From: Pseudorasbora parva
Lineage: Eukaryota; Chordata; Actinopteri; Cypriniformes; Gobionidae
NCBI RefSeq assembly: GCF_024679245.1
Contig: NC_090172.1
Location: 46,071,554 to 46,135,553, forward strand
DNA length: 64,000 nucleotides
Direction of reading: 5' to 3'
A program made the position numbers and the translations under genes. Position 1 is the first letter of the stretch; each line of letters begins with the position of its first letter. The notes beneath the pieces were generated by a model. That model was not told the DNA's origin. It was given only the letters and a program-made list of their open reading frames with translations, and did no database searches. Positions 25,055 to 36,859 of the stretch are shown in pieces.

Positions 25055-26659
25055 GTATATTTATATTTCATGGATGCATTTAAAATATCTAAATGCATCA
25101 CATTTTCCCCCAAATCGTGCAGCCCTACTTTCAATGTGTATAAAACTCTGTTTTCCCTTAAGTAATAAACAGGCAACTCAATAAACTACACCTATGATGC
25201 GTAGCCAACTGTAGCAATGAAACAGTCATGCAGCATTACTGAAAAACAATGACCCACACCACAACCAAGAGATGGTTTGATAACAGGTATTGTGGTATTT
25301 CTAGGCTGTTTTCCATAAAGATTTAAATGAAGATAGCATGAATAGAATACCTTAATCAGTCTCTTTTTTCCATCACAATTGTAGAAAAGAGAGATAAAGA
25401 GTGAGAGACACAAATATGTGGAAACCAGTGCTAATGGGCTCTAAAAAACAAAATACGCGTTGTTCCAGATGTTGGCCTTTGTCCCCGTCACCTCACAGTC
25501 AGTTCAGTCACAGAGACCTAACACAGTGACGTACAAACCAATCCAGTTATAGGACAAATAGTCTGGTTTTAAACCCTATAGATATGTATTAGCCTTGTGA
25601 ACACCCTGCCTGTACACACAATCAGCTCTGAAAACAGATCAGATAAGGACAGGGACAGTGTAGAGAGGTCAGTGAAGGGAATGTTTGGGCTGAACAGGGT
25701 CTGATGGCTATGTAATAGTTCACAACAAACAGCGATAAGTACATAACAGTCTATGACGACAGAAACTTGCAAATGTCTACCATGGTACCTGAAAAGGTAA
25801 CACTTTACTTGAAGGGGTGTGCGTAAGACTGACATGACACCTTCATAATCATGAAATGACACGTGTCATGAATATGAAGGAGGTTTTATGCATCTTTATG
25901 ACAACTGTCATTAAGTGTCATTCGCTTAATTATGTCATTTTTAATGCAATGATGACATTTCGGAGTTGTCTTTGTTATGACAACTTGACATAAACCAATA
26001 CATCATAACCTGTCAGTGTCTTTGTCATGACAACTTGACATTAACAAGACAACATAACCTGTCATAAACATGACATAACAGATTATCAAATTTAAGAAAC
26101 TTACTTAGCTTATAGGGTTAACCTTAAACTGTTATGTGGTTGGTTTTGATGTTGACTGAGGCCATTATAATGTCATAAATTTTTTTCAGTGGCACAAGTT
26201 TAATTTGTCATTAAAATGCAATTAGGTGTTAATACGCTGTCAAATTATTTTTTAATAACAGCATCATTAATATTTTTCAGTTCACAATGTTTTATTTTAT
26301 TTTTTAAGTTTCCTCCACCAGCTTCAACAGAAGGTTAGATAATAGACAATTTCAAATGTCTTAAAAATATAAAAAGGAGTTTGAGAAATAAAATCAATCA
26401 TTTAATTTTTAAGACCTGCCCTCTCACAGAACTGACTCTTAAAAACACAAGGCATGAATTTATACACAGGTGACCAGCACCAATTAACGCATAAAGGGGA
26501 AAACACGTACACAAATAATGGCCATTACACAAAATAAACATATATATATATATATATATATCAACATCATATACACACATAAACAAACACAGAAAAATAA
26601 CACTTTGTCAAATGACTTCACTTTATAAATTATCTTCCGATGTATAAAAATAAGAGAAA

Positions 26660-26806
26660 TAGTCTTTAGAGCCCCACCCCGGGCTGAACAAGGAATGGTT
26701 GTGGCTAGAGCCTAGGCCGGAACATTATATATAGGGCCAACGTGTCCGCCCGAACCCCTTTTGACGGTGCACCAGCACACGAGACTCCACCATAACAAAC
26801 GGAATG
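26660..26806 (+). promoter_or_regulatory. TATA promoter-like block with minimal first exon ending at ATG
   Basis: In order: GCCCCACCCC (26670-26679, KLF/Sp-like), GGAATG (TEAD/MCAT-like), a TATATATA box at 26726-26733, about 70 bp of GC-richer leader, then ATG at 26804-26806 immediately followed by the donor GTAAGA. The ATG has purine at -3 and G at +4. The block is GC-richer than the surrounding AT-rich DNA. First exons that end just after the start codon are known in some vertebrate genes. I cannot identify the gene, and no downstream coding exon is visible. The block sits between the arms of an inverted-repeat element, so it may be captured or element-borne. Confidence 0.35.
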
Positions 26807-27100
26807 GTAAGAATAAACTCAAACTATTCGTTAAAGAGTGAGCAAAAGTTTAAATAAAGTATATTAAACCCAAAATAACGTTGTTGTGAATTGTTTTTAC
26901 TTACTGCAAACTAAATTGACATTAAACACCTAAACAAACTAACCTGACTGAGGCTCTTTCAACAACTGTTACAGCGTACACATTACCAGTGGTGCCACCA
27001 TAGACATCATAGGTGTATATGTCTATGCCACTCTATCATTTTGAGTTATATTAATAGTTTTTAATGACTCTGTACGATTTCCTCTATGATGCCATATTTC

Positions 27101-27385
27101 AGGTCAAGCTAAATATTCATGACACTGTTATAAAATAATTTGACAGAGTATTGACACTTAATGACATGTTAATGACAAATTCAACTTGTACCACTGTAGT
27201 TTAGGTCAAGAAATATATTCATGACAATGTTATGAAATAATTTGACACCGTATTGACACTTAATGACATGTTAATGACAAATTCAACTTTTACCACTGTA
27301 GTTTAGGTCAAGAAATATGTTCATGACAATGTTATAAAATATTTTGACACTTAATGACATGTAAATGACAAATTAAATTTATAAA
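27101..27385. repeat. 102-bp tandem repeat, about 2.8 copies
   Basis: AGGTCAAG-headed units begin at 27101, 27203 and 27305, an exact 102-bp period. Each holds TTCATGACA...TGTTAT and TTGACACTTAATGACATG. The last copy is shortened internally. The array lies in the right arm of the fold-back element. Confidence 0.9.
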
Positions 27386-27445
27386 AAAATCATGACATTA
27401 TAATAGCCTAATGACAGCCAACGTCAAAACCAACCACATGACAGT

Positions 27446-27957
27446 TTAATAATAATAATAATAATATAATAGATTTTATTTATAGCGCACTTTTCATTCC
27501 GAAGAATCTCAAAGGGAACAAAGGGAAAAAATAATACATGAATAACAAGTAAAAATTACATCTCAACATCATGCCGGACGCTGATGACGCTAGCCTGGTG
27601 CAAACTTAAGCCACCATGCAGTTCAAGCCCGAGGGAGACCACCAGTGAGCAGCCGACACCCAGAAGAGAGAGCAGCCGCAGCGAGCAACATCAAATGTCC
27701 TTCAAACCAAAACCAACCACAAATTCAAACAAAAACAGAAGAGAAGCGGTGAAAAAACGGCAAACAACGTCCTCTCAGTGGCTGCCAGCAATCAGCAACA
27801 GTCCCAATAGTAGCTCTGTTAGACTAGTCACAAACATAAGAAAATATAATAAAATCTAAATTTAATAGTAAAGTTAACATGATTTGTGGGTGGAGAAGCG
27901 GCGAACAGACAACGCCAGCATCCTCTCCCCCACGTTGCCTAGCAACTAATGTAATGT
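27446..27957 (+). repeat. Repeat X, left copy (inverted partner at 28060)
   Basis: Begins with a (TAA)n run and TTTTATTTATAGCGCACTTTTC, a tail type shared by fish L2-like LINEs and SINEs. It ends at ACGTTGCCTAGCAAC. The 91-codon plus frame at 27584-27859 reads MTLAWCKLKPPCSSSPRETT and is the counterpart of the minus frame in the right copy. Compared with that copy it lacks roughly 370 bp after the ACAAGTAAAAAT block. It inserted into the fold-back arm. Confidence 0.75.
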
Positions 27958-28059
27958 AAACCCAAAAAGCTAAGTAGTTTCTTAAATTTGATAATTAATC
28001 TGCTATGTCATTTCATGTCTGTTTATGACAGGTTATGTTGTCTTGGTAATTTCAAGTTA

Positions 28060-28890
28060 CAAGGGCTAGGCAACGTGGGGGAGAGGACGCTGGCGTTGTC
28101 TGTTCGCCGCTTCTCCACCCACAAATGATCATGTTAATGTACTATTAGATTTACATTTTATTTTATTTCCTTATGTTTGTGACTAGTCTAACAGTCAGAG
28201 CTACAATTGGGACTGTTGCTGATTGCTGGCAGCCACTGAGAGGTCGTTGTTCGTCGTTTCTCCGTTTTCAACCGCTTCTCTAATGTTTACGTTTGAATTG
28301 CTGCGGTTGGTTTCTGGTTTGGAGGACATTTGATGTTTCTCGCCGCGGGTGCTCACTGGTGGTCTCCCTTGGGCTTGGGCTGCATGGTGGCTGAAGTTTG
28401 CACCGGGCTAGCGTCATCCGGGCTCTCGTCGTCGGCGTCCGGCATGATGTTGGGATGTTCTGCTTCTCGGCTGCGCCGCTGTTCCGTCCTGCATTGCGAC
28501 CGTGGAGCGGCTTGGACATCTGCGCCGGCCCCGGTGTGTCCACAGAAGTGCCCGGAGGAATGTTCTGACTCCTGCATGGTGCTGCAGCGATCCCCATCGT
28601 TTGAATCATTATGAAGAAGACCCATCATCTGGTTTTCAGCTGTCGTGCCTCGGCGATGTCATCGGGACACTGCCGCTGGGAGAAATCTGAAACATGGAGT
28701 GGACCACAGTGTGCTGCGGAGCTAACAGAGACTTCCACCATCAGCTGTTTTCTGTCCACCATCAGCTCTGTTTCTGTTCACCATCAGCTCTGTTTCTGTT
28801 CACCATCAGCTCTGTTTCTGTTCTGTTTTCTGTGTTGGTTGACTGTTTGTAGTATTCTATATTTTTACTTGTTATTCATTTTTTGTTGTT
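28060..28890 (-). repeat. Repeat X, right copy, inverted and fuller
   Basis: Reverse complement of 27446-27957 from GTTGCCTAGC... through the RMTLARCKLQPPCSPSPRET frame (minus, 28280-28609). An additional internal stretch is absent from the left copy. The 109-codon minus frame starts upstream in that extra stretch. The coding-like similarity may be chance translation of a conserved repeat or a remnant of an element-encoded protein; I do not recognise a domain. Confidence 0.7.
28735..28822. repeat. 22-bp minisatellite, about 4 units
   Basis: Units of CACCATCAGCTCTGTTTCTGTT repeat head to tail within repeat X, the first unit being slightly diverged. Confidence 0.9.
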
Positions 28891-28902
28891 ATATATATTT
28901 TT

Positions 28903-29080
28903 GTCTCCATCAACTGCAAGATGCTATCCTATCAATATGGGCCAACATTTCTAAAAAATGCTTTCAGATACCTTGTTGAATTAATGCCACGTAGAATTAA
29001 GGCAGTTCTGAAGGCGAAAGGGGGTCAAACACAGTATTCGTATCGTATGGTGTTCCTAATAATCCTTTAGGTGAGTGTAT
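28903..29080 (+). mobile_element. Tc1/mariner 3' fragment
   Basis: The plus strand encodes LQDAILSIWANISKKCFQ, resembling the C-terminal region of Tc1-like transposases. It is followed by a frame break, a KGG-like tail and the terminal sequence CCTTTAGGTGAGTGTA ending at TA. Everything upstream of the C-terminus is missing. Confidence 0.6.
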
Positions 29081-29207
29081 ATATTACTATACTTATACAT
29101 TACATACATTACTATATTATATACTGTACTATATATAGTTTACAACAAATATGTATATAATATTTACTACCCGATTATCCAGTTAAATGTCTCCTGTACT
29201 CTACCTG

Positions 29208-29211
<4 letters not shown>

Positions 29212-29262
<51 letters not shown>
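29212..29262. repeat. (CT)n microsatellite
   Basis: About 25 CT units. The minus-strand poly-Arg/Glu frame here is an artefact of the repeat. Confidence 0.97.
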
Positions 29263-29266
<4 letters not shown>

Positions 29267-30870
29267 GAAAGCTCCAGGATGTGTTGTTTTCAGCTAATAA
29301 AAGGTGTGCATCCATACGGATCAGTGACGCATCTTCACATCTCTCTATTCTCAGTTTAGACAACAGTGGGGAACACATGTTCTCCTTCCCAGAGGAACCC
29401 TCTCTAATACACTGTTTACTCAACCTGCACTTCATTAGTTAAGAGAGCAAATAGAATTTAGGTACATGGAAAAGAAAATAACTACAGGGGTAAGCCAGCA
29501 TGGCATCAAGAGATTATTACTAAGCTGTAAACATACAAACGGAGAGATCTGATGATATGAATGTGACAAACTCATGACAACATGAAAATTAAATGAATTA
29601 GTAAATGTATGCACATAGTATGGAGTGCAGTTCCAAATTTCCAATTTCTCAGTTTTTTATGCATAAAACAAATATTAAAAAGCTTAATTTACATTTTATT
29701 TACTGCATATTTAAATGTAGCAACAATGTAAATAAATAAATCTTGAATCCACATCTTTTAAATGCAATTCTATATGTTAAATATAAATCTCAAATACAAA
29801 TCTAAATGTACATTTTAACTATAAATCTTGAGTTACTAGTGACCCTAGGCGGTCTTTGCCAGTGACATAAAACCAGTGCTACAGACAGCAAAGGCTCATT
29901 CAGCACCCCATAACACTGTGCTTGCTAATATAGTGGTTGGCTTTTATGTTGAAGCCCAAAGCATATAAAAAGTCTAATGAGGATAATAGCACTTAATTAC
30001 ACAATTTCCAAGTAGTTTACCGAGTAATGCACTATGGAGTAAAATAAAATACTACACGCCACTGCATGAAGCCAAAACAACTGATGCATGTGTATAACGA
30101 TACTAGGACAGTAGACTATTGAATATTTAAAAACGGAATGGCATGTCATCTCCAGCCATACTCAGGGGCCATCGTCACAAACAATTCCCTCCCAGGACCC
30201 CAGCAAAGACATTGTGGGATCTAAGACAATTTCTAGATTCCAGTGATAATTCACTTAAAACAGACAAATTAGGTGTTATGATTCTATTGTAGGAATGTCA
30301 AATCCAGGTTTCTCCATCTCAACCCTGATTGACTGAACTTCCCCTAATAAAAACAGTTTCTGCAGCTCCTTCCAAGGTCCACATTAAGACCCAGTGGCAG
30401 TACCACAGATGATGGCTGGAAGATGACATGCAGCCTAGGCCTGAGCTGTCACAGGGTTTTCACAGTGGCGGTAACAGGAAGGGCAGCCCGAGGGAGGAAT
30501 GATAAATGGATGGATGGAGTCCGTTTTTTCATAATCCCATCAGACACCAAGACCCTTTCAGCATCGAAACAACGAGCAGATCACAATTACAAAGTAGACA
30601 GGTTAAAACTGTAAAAACTTTACTGTAGACACGGTGCATATTTTATTAACACCATAAAACTAAGACACGGTGCATATTTTAAACAATGTCAAGATATGAG
30701 ACATAATACATTATAACTACATAGGAAACAAAATCCATTGTTAATTTAAGTGAATATAATATATTCATGGTTTGTTGTAAATCATCATCCAGACAAAGCT
30801 ATAACAGGAAAAGATCAAATAAATAAGTTTCTATAATGCATTATAAATGCTGTAACAATTATTTACGAGA
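29263..30870. other. Intron-like sequence, no gene seen
   Basis: No supported exon or repeat family. A short direct repeat (GACACGGTGCATATTTTA) occurs twice at about 30627-30680. Confidence 0.5.
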
Positions 30871-31503
30871 CATTAGAGCTGCATGATTTGGTAAAATGGT
30901 CTCCATCAATCTGTCTCCACCTCCTGTCGTAACGATAAGCAATCCAATGTCAAAATAGTTCAAAAGATGGTTTTCTTTTTAATTTTGATCACGATCATAG
31001 ACATCAGTGTTTATAGCATTACTAGTGTTTATAAAGTTTATACCAACTATAAACTTTTATCCCAGTAGCGTTTTATACCCCGTTATTTAAATGTTTGTAA
31101 CACAAATAACGATGTAGTTGTGAAGCTGCTTCATACACTGTACATTCACATGGCAGCTACTCTCTCTGGATCAGCGGCAGCATGAATGCAAATTGGAATA
31201 TTGCAGTGAGTGCTGATCGTACTTTCAAAGGTTAGCCAAAATCCCTTAAGTCTAAACACAGTTTCCCATAGCAAGCATCATCAAAACGTAAGCAGCACGT
31301 GTTTTGTCGCTGGCCATATCAATGAATGAGACCGTTTACATTAGAAGCGTGACAGACGACCCCTCTCATTCATTAACACACGCTGTTCACACTCCACTGA
31401 TGCTTGTGATGTGACACAGTCGAATTATTGTCATTTAGGAGTAAGATCGCATGGGTGTTTCAAACGAGATCGCAATCTTTTAACAATTAATCACGAAGCT
31501 CTT
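30871..31503. mobile_element. Eroded hAT element
   Basis: Left end TAGAGCTGCATGATTTGG and right end AATTAATCACGAAGCTCTTTA are decayed forms of the hAT termini seen elsewhere in the window. No clear 8-bp duplication remains and there is no coding capacity. An ACACTGTAAAAAAA-headed repeat fragment abuts the right end. Confidence 0.55.
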
Positions 31504-31751
31504 TACACTGTAAAAAAAATTGGTTGGTTTAACTTAAAAACAGTAAGTAAGCTGGTTGCCTTCAAATTTTTTGTTTATTGAGTTGATACAATGAAGGAAA
31601 TTTGTTTAATAAATAGAACCTCAAAATATTATAGTATCTGAACCACATAAAAAATGTGATAAACCATGAACATAGCACTATTTGGCATGTTTTATTGCGT
31701 CTTTAAAAATAAAACACACACAATTACCCAATATCCTTACAAAATCTTTTA

Positions 31752-32871
31752 AAGTGGGGGTGAAACACTCAGTTTCAGTCAAACACTCAGCTTCAGTCAA
31801 TCTCATGTCAATCTTGAGTACCTATAGAGTAGTAATGCATCCTTCATATCTCCGAAAAGTCTTTAGTTTTATTATATTTATAAAAGAAATATAGGCTGTA
31901 CCACGTCTTTCCGGAAAAAACCGAGCGCCTGGAGGCGTATCGTGTGGGCGGAGCTAAAGAATGACAAGCGTGCAAAGCGGTGACGTCCTCAAGCGTGGAG
32001 AAACTCATGGCTATCACAGATAATGCTCCAGAATCATTCAGAGGCTGAAATAAATTGAACAGGAGAAACGGCAACAGCAGGACGTCCGTCTCTGTGGTAT
32101 GTACTGTATTTAGTGGCCTGTCAATATTTGTGTGTGTTTACTCGCAGTTAATGAGGACATGATTCGGTTTATGGAATATTGTATGTGATTAAACCTTAGC
32201 AGTAGCAAGCAAAATGGTTTTGCACGTCAGACTAGTGTACATAGAACAACAGAGTCCGTTAGCGCGTTTGAATGACAAAGCACGCGATCGTGTCGTTTAC
32301 TGATGTTTACTCACGCGACGAGCCAACAGCATAGACATTTGTTTGCCTCACCGGCAGTTTTACTCACCGGCTGCTTTCAAAGCAGGACCGAACCTTTGCG
32401 TCGCGACTGAAGCGATGTTGTGAAGCTTCCCGTCATTTCTGCGTTCAAACTGGGTCAAATGCAGCGCAGCCTTCCCGAAATGCTGTGCTGAAGCGTTGAA
32501 GTCACCCATAGGAATAAAGTGGAGCGCGGCGTCTGGATCGACTGGATCTGCACCTGAGCAGTGTTTATGGGCGTGCATTTCCTCTCTCGCGACTCACTCT
32601 AGTCACGCGCGCGCGCACCCTACCGGGAGAAGAGCCTGTACGGCCCATACAAGGACCTTCCGATCTATTAACGTCAAGTCGACCCATACTCGAAAAAAAC
32701 TCTCTTTCACAAGTGAAACTTGTGAGAAACCAGAAGGAGTATTTTTAACACAGAAATACTCCATCAAACGTCCAACATTAGTTTTTGAAACTTTGTCTAT
32801 GTTTAGGATGGGAATCCAAGTCTTTAACAGTGTAAAAAGCTCAGTATGCATGAAACAGCATTTCACCCCAT
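31752..32871. mobile_element. 1.1-kb TTAA-target element
   Basis: TTAA at 31748-31751 and 32872-32875. Termini AGTGGGGGTGAAA and TTTCACCCCAT are inverted. The interior is CpG-rich near 32350-32650. The 137-codon plus frame and the 87-codon minus frame inside show no transposase motif. TTAA targeting points to Kolobok or piggyBac; the family is not resolved. Confidence 0.85.
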
Positions 32872-33289
32872 TTAATCACACCTTTTTAGCAATTGTAAAT
32901 GTATCTTAAATTAAGTTTAAATTAAGTTTTTAATATTCTAATCAACATAGGTATGGACAAATATGCATGCTTTATGCAAATGTACATTTATTATTAGTGA
33001 AACCATACTTATTCAATAATAATCAATATAGCATGAAGACTAGACATATCAAAGGTCATAGATATGTTTATCTAAGAAATTGTTCATGTCTCTTAAGCCT
33101 AAACTTAAAAATAATGAGTAAGTAGTGATTTCTCTCATTTTAACAATATAAAGGGAGTTTTTACACTGGCAGTTTAATTCAGAACAGGGCACAGTTCGTA
33201 TGAAAAATTGTTAATGTGTACCAGTGAGCAAACCAGAACCACACCATACCTGGAGGAGGTCCATATTACACGAGGAGGAATATAGTGTG

Positions 33290-33952
33290 GCCCCTTTAAG
33301 AGATCCGCATTCCCTATTGAACTGCCGGTATTTTAAGTGTGCTCGCCGAACTGGGCCGTGATTCACGTGGACAGTGTGAAGAACACGGATGACTCGGGAG
33401 CGCGCTTGTTCAGGAAAGTAACCTGTGCATTAGTTTTAGCCGATTGTAATGTATTTAGCTCAATAAAACACGTGTTCTGTAAGGGGTTATGGTGTTAATG
33501 ATTTACCTCAGACATGAGCGAGAGTGAGCTGCAGTGCATCGCGCTCAGACTGCAGAGAATGTGCTCAGTGAAAAAACACACTTTTCTTTCTGGAGTCTTA
33601 TAAAAGTTAAACAGAAAATATGGTAGCTTATGTAGGCAATAACTGCATTTTTGGTTTAGAATATTAATGCTAATGTCAACCCTTTTCTTTCCCTTTTAAT
33701 GTTTGCTGTTACATCGCGTCTGACTGCTCTCACTTTTTCCAACTATGCCTCAGATCAAACAGAAAATGTGCGCTGCGTTTTGTTATGTCTGCCCCACACA
33801 CACACATATAATACACTAAATTATTTATATACTACGCAAATCATGCAGCAGTGCCATCTATCTTTATTTCGCGATCCATTTTTTTCGACCTCGATGCGTT
33901 TCGTCACGTTTTGTATCGCGAAATTGTCAAACGATATTTCGTCCCATCCCTA
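33290..33952. mobile_element. hAT right-end fragment
   Basis: Ends in CGATATTTCGTCCCATCCCTA, an hAT-type terminus; the interior has GCGAAAT/ATCGCG motifs. No matching left end or duplication was found, so the left boundary given is approximate. Confidence 0.5.
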
Positions 33953-34729
33953 TAAAATATAAGTATTTACAAGAAAATATTCAGATTACGTTTTACTTTA
34001 TCATATCAACATATGAAAATACATCTGTAAGTGAAAACGAAAGGTGATTAAAACATTGTGCTGCTTTGTGTGAGTTAAGTCAACCAATGGTAGTAGGTGG
34101 AGTGTTCAGGAAACCTTATTGAAAACATTAACTAGTTTTGCAATTCCAAATAAATAAATAAAAAGTCAGATATTTTTGCAAATTAAATAAAAGGCCTATG
34201 CTTTTAAAAAGACAATTTGGAAATCTGTTTCTGTCCGATGCAAATATGTGTGAGAGAGATTATATGAGAAATATGTGTGAAAAGCTCCAAAACAAGAAAC
34301 AATCTCAGCTCGAATCTCACTAGATCTGCCTGCATATCCCAAGAGTATCTCATGACTGTATCAATAAACTAGAAGCCTGAACAGATCCCACACGGATAGT
34401 TCTGCAAATGACCCTTGAATATTTCACTTCCATAATTCAAGCGATCAAAGCAGATAAAAGCAGGGAGCAAACAGCTACAGCAAGCATGAATAACCACAGG
34501 CTGTATACCTAAAAGAAACCCTTGAGTCAACATCAGCAGTGAATCAAAAGCTTAACAGTATCAAACCAGAGATCCAGCCTAACACCTTCCTCCATTCTGA
34601 TGGGACAATTGTCAACTTTCACGTATAAACGAATCATACATAAGTCAGTACAACAGATGCAGGTCTAGCTCTGCAGATCTGTGTTTCTGAAGCTGGAGAA
34701 ACAGAGCAGATACACACCTGTGCGGCACA
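33953..34729. other. Intron-like sequence, no gene seen
   Basis: No exon or named repeat supported. Confidence 0.45.
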
Positions 34730-34970
34730 CTGCAGTAGGGCTGCCCGGTTTGAGGGATGTGCTCAGAATAACTCGCCCGGTTCCACATGCTTGCCGCAGA
34801 TTTGCTAGCTTACGGTAAACACTCCTCTGAGCGGAGCACAGCTGCTGTTACTGCTGCAGACAAGCACTGCCAAGCTCACGAGTTTCATTTAAACGGCCTT
34901 CCCGCTCCCGGGATCTCCCACTCACCGAGAGACGCGGGGGGGATGGGGATGGTGTACGAGCAGCTAGCAT
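34730..34970 (-). promoter_or_regulatory. CpG-rich block with a possible minus-strand first exon
   Basis: CpG density here is well above the background. On the minus strand an ATG at 34970 opens 15 codons (MLAARTPSPSPPRLS), ending exactly at a strong donor, GTGAGTGGG, at 34925. This could be an alternative first exon of the minus-strand gene. Ending in phase 0, it cannot splice directly to the 6108-6191 exon, which needs two bases from the previous exon. A non-coding CpG patch is equally possible. Confidence 0.25.
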
Positions 34971-35705
34971 GCACATCCAAATACACAAACGCAAGACCAT
35001 TTCACCTCTACTGCACCTCGTACCCTTTCACATTCACGTTTGTCTGTGTCAAATGACGTGAGGGTCTTTACTTTTTACGCATTTGTGAAACGGCAATGAC
35101 ATCAGCAGACTGGGATGATAGAGATGCATGATGAGGAAAAGAGAAGGGGAAAGGATAGAAGTGGGAGGCGGGAAGGGAAAGAAATTAAATGAGACAGTGA
35201 TAAAAAGGATGAAACGCAAGATTGAAGTAGGCAGGGAGCAGAAAGGTTGAGACAGAGAAAAGAACTGATTAAAATGGACAGATGGAGAGAACAAGAAAAA
35301 AATCCATTTAAAAAGAACAAAAAGGCACGTTTTAAAGCCTCAAAGAAAGGGAACTGGCACTGCTCCAACTGGCGAGACTGATTATAGGCTGTGCAAATGG
35401 GCGCTATCAGCTATAATGAAAGAGAGGCTGCAGGTGAAGGATGAGTCTTGAGCCTTGAGGTAATCCAGAGGGGTGACTGGGAAGAGTCCTCCGTTCCTCA
35501 AGCCCGCCACAATCCCCCAGTGAAGAAACCCCTTCAACCCCAGTTTCTGTTCTGTTCTCACAGCACAAATGTAAAATAAGATTCAGTGAGAATCCCCAAG
35601 TATGGGGTCTGGCCTTCAATTAGAGTTAGTCCAAATATCTGGAAAACCACACTGAAAATCTGGGATTCAGTCCCAGAACTTTAAACTTTAAACTCTAAAC
35701 TTTAA
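34971..35705. other. Purine-rich intron-like sequence
   Basis: A GA/AG-rich stretch (about 35100-35320) gives long open frames on the minus strand by composition. No domain or gene supported. Confidence 0.45.
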
Positions 35706-35775
35706 AGGTGAAATATGTAAGATTTTTGCTAGGCCAGTTAAATATTTTGTTCAGTTGAGTACTTACATCCCAAAT

Positions 35776-36853
35776 GCAACCTGATCTCACAGATTTCCGT
35801 GAAATCAACACGGACCCTCGACTCAAAAATCCGTGGTAGCTTCACGGAATCGCCGAAAATTCTGTGATGGGTTCACGGAAGTGATGCCTATGTAAGTCAA
35901 TGACAGGCAGCATCCATGGTCCACACACGGATTCCCTGTTCCAACACCTTATATTCGTCAGTTTGATTCAGTCAGCATTATTTATTTACATTTCTTTTTC
36001 TTTTTATTGAAACACATTTTGAACAAGTAACTCCATCCCTTCCCTAAACCTACCCATTTGTGTATAATAAAAAAACAGGATATAACAGGCAGACACACAG
36101 ATACTCCAGGCGCAATTTATTCAGAAACTATAAATATTCCAAGTGTTCCGAGGCCAAACGATTGATTTGTGTGAAGAAAATCCCCAAAAGCGATCAGTGA
36201 CGTCGAGTCCATCTGGCGAATATTAATACATTTCAAATATTGCCGCCGGAAGAAACATAACGTCAGCTTTGACAGCATTGGCTGTTGTATGTCGCGTGAC
36301 CAAATGCGTCATTACGTCAGATTTGATTGTAAAATGCCGATGGCGTCATGCTGAAGAGTCGTTTTTATCATTTGAATCATGAGAAATATGAACCAGTGTT
36401 GAGCGCGATCATTTCAACGATTAAAACATTAAGATCAACTACATGAAGATATCGTATGACTTCAGAAGACTTGGAATGCAACATGAGTTAATACTTTTAT
36501 ACTGTTTCTGGTCCGTTTTTGCAATAAATAACTGTGACTGTACATTTATTTGCCTGTTATGCGTTTTATATTGTTGCCAGTGGGTAGGTTTAGGGTAGGA
36601 GTGGAGTTAGTTGCTCCGAAATATAAAAGTAGGCTATAAATATTCATAAAATCATGTCTACTTTTACAAATGCAAATAATTAAATGTGTGTTGGGAATCT
36701 GTGTGTGGACCACGGATCCTGCCTGTCATTGACTTAGATAGGCATCACTTCCGTGAACCCATCACAGAATTTTCAGCGATTCCGTGAAACTACCACGGAT
36801 TTTTGAGTTAAGGGTCTGTGTTGATTTCACGCAATTCTGTGAGACCAGGTTGC
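35776..36853. mobile_element. Element with about 170-bp terminal inverted repeats
   Basis: GCAACCTGATCTCACAGA at the left is matched inverted at the right, and similarity continues for about 170 bp through TGGGTTCACGGAAGTGATGC. CCAAAT abuts both ends, giving a 6-bp target duplication. The interior is non-coding. A 6-bp duplication fits neither hAT (8) nor Harbinger (3). Dada-type elements make 6-7-bp duplications, but I cannot confirm that. Confidence 0.85.
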
Positions 36854-36859
36854 CCAAAT

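Larger units (their letters stand above)
25796..28055. mobile_element. Large inverted-repeat (fold-back) element
   Basis: Starts GGTAACACTTTACTTGAAGG at 25796. Left-arm sequence (about 26040-26230: GACAACATAACCTGTCATAA ... GTGGTTGGTTTTGATGTTG) recurs inverted in the right arm at 27360-27445 and 27960-28050. The right arm is interrupted by unrelated sequence at 27446-27957 and lacks the terminal part matching the left outer end. The arms are dominated by TGACA/TGTCA words. The roughly 850-bp centre holds the promoter-like block described separately. No transposase seen. Confidence 0.7.

Noticed and set aside
32496..32909. 137-codon plus-strand open frame
   Set aside because: Lies in and crosses the end of the 31752-32871 TTAA element; no transposase motif.
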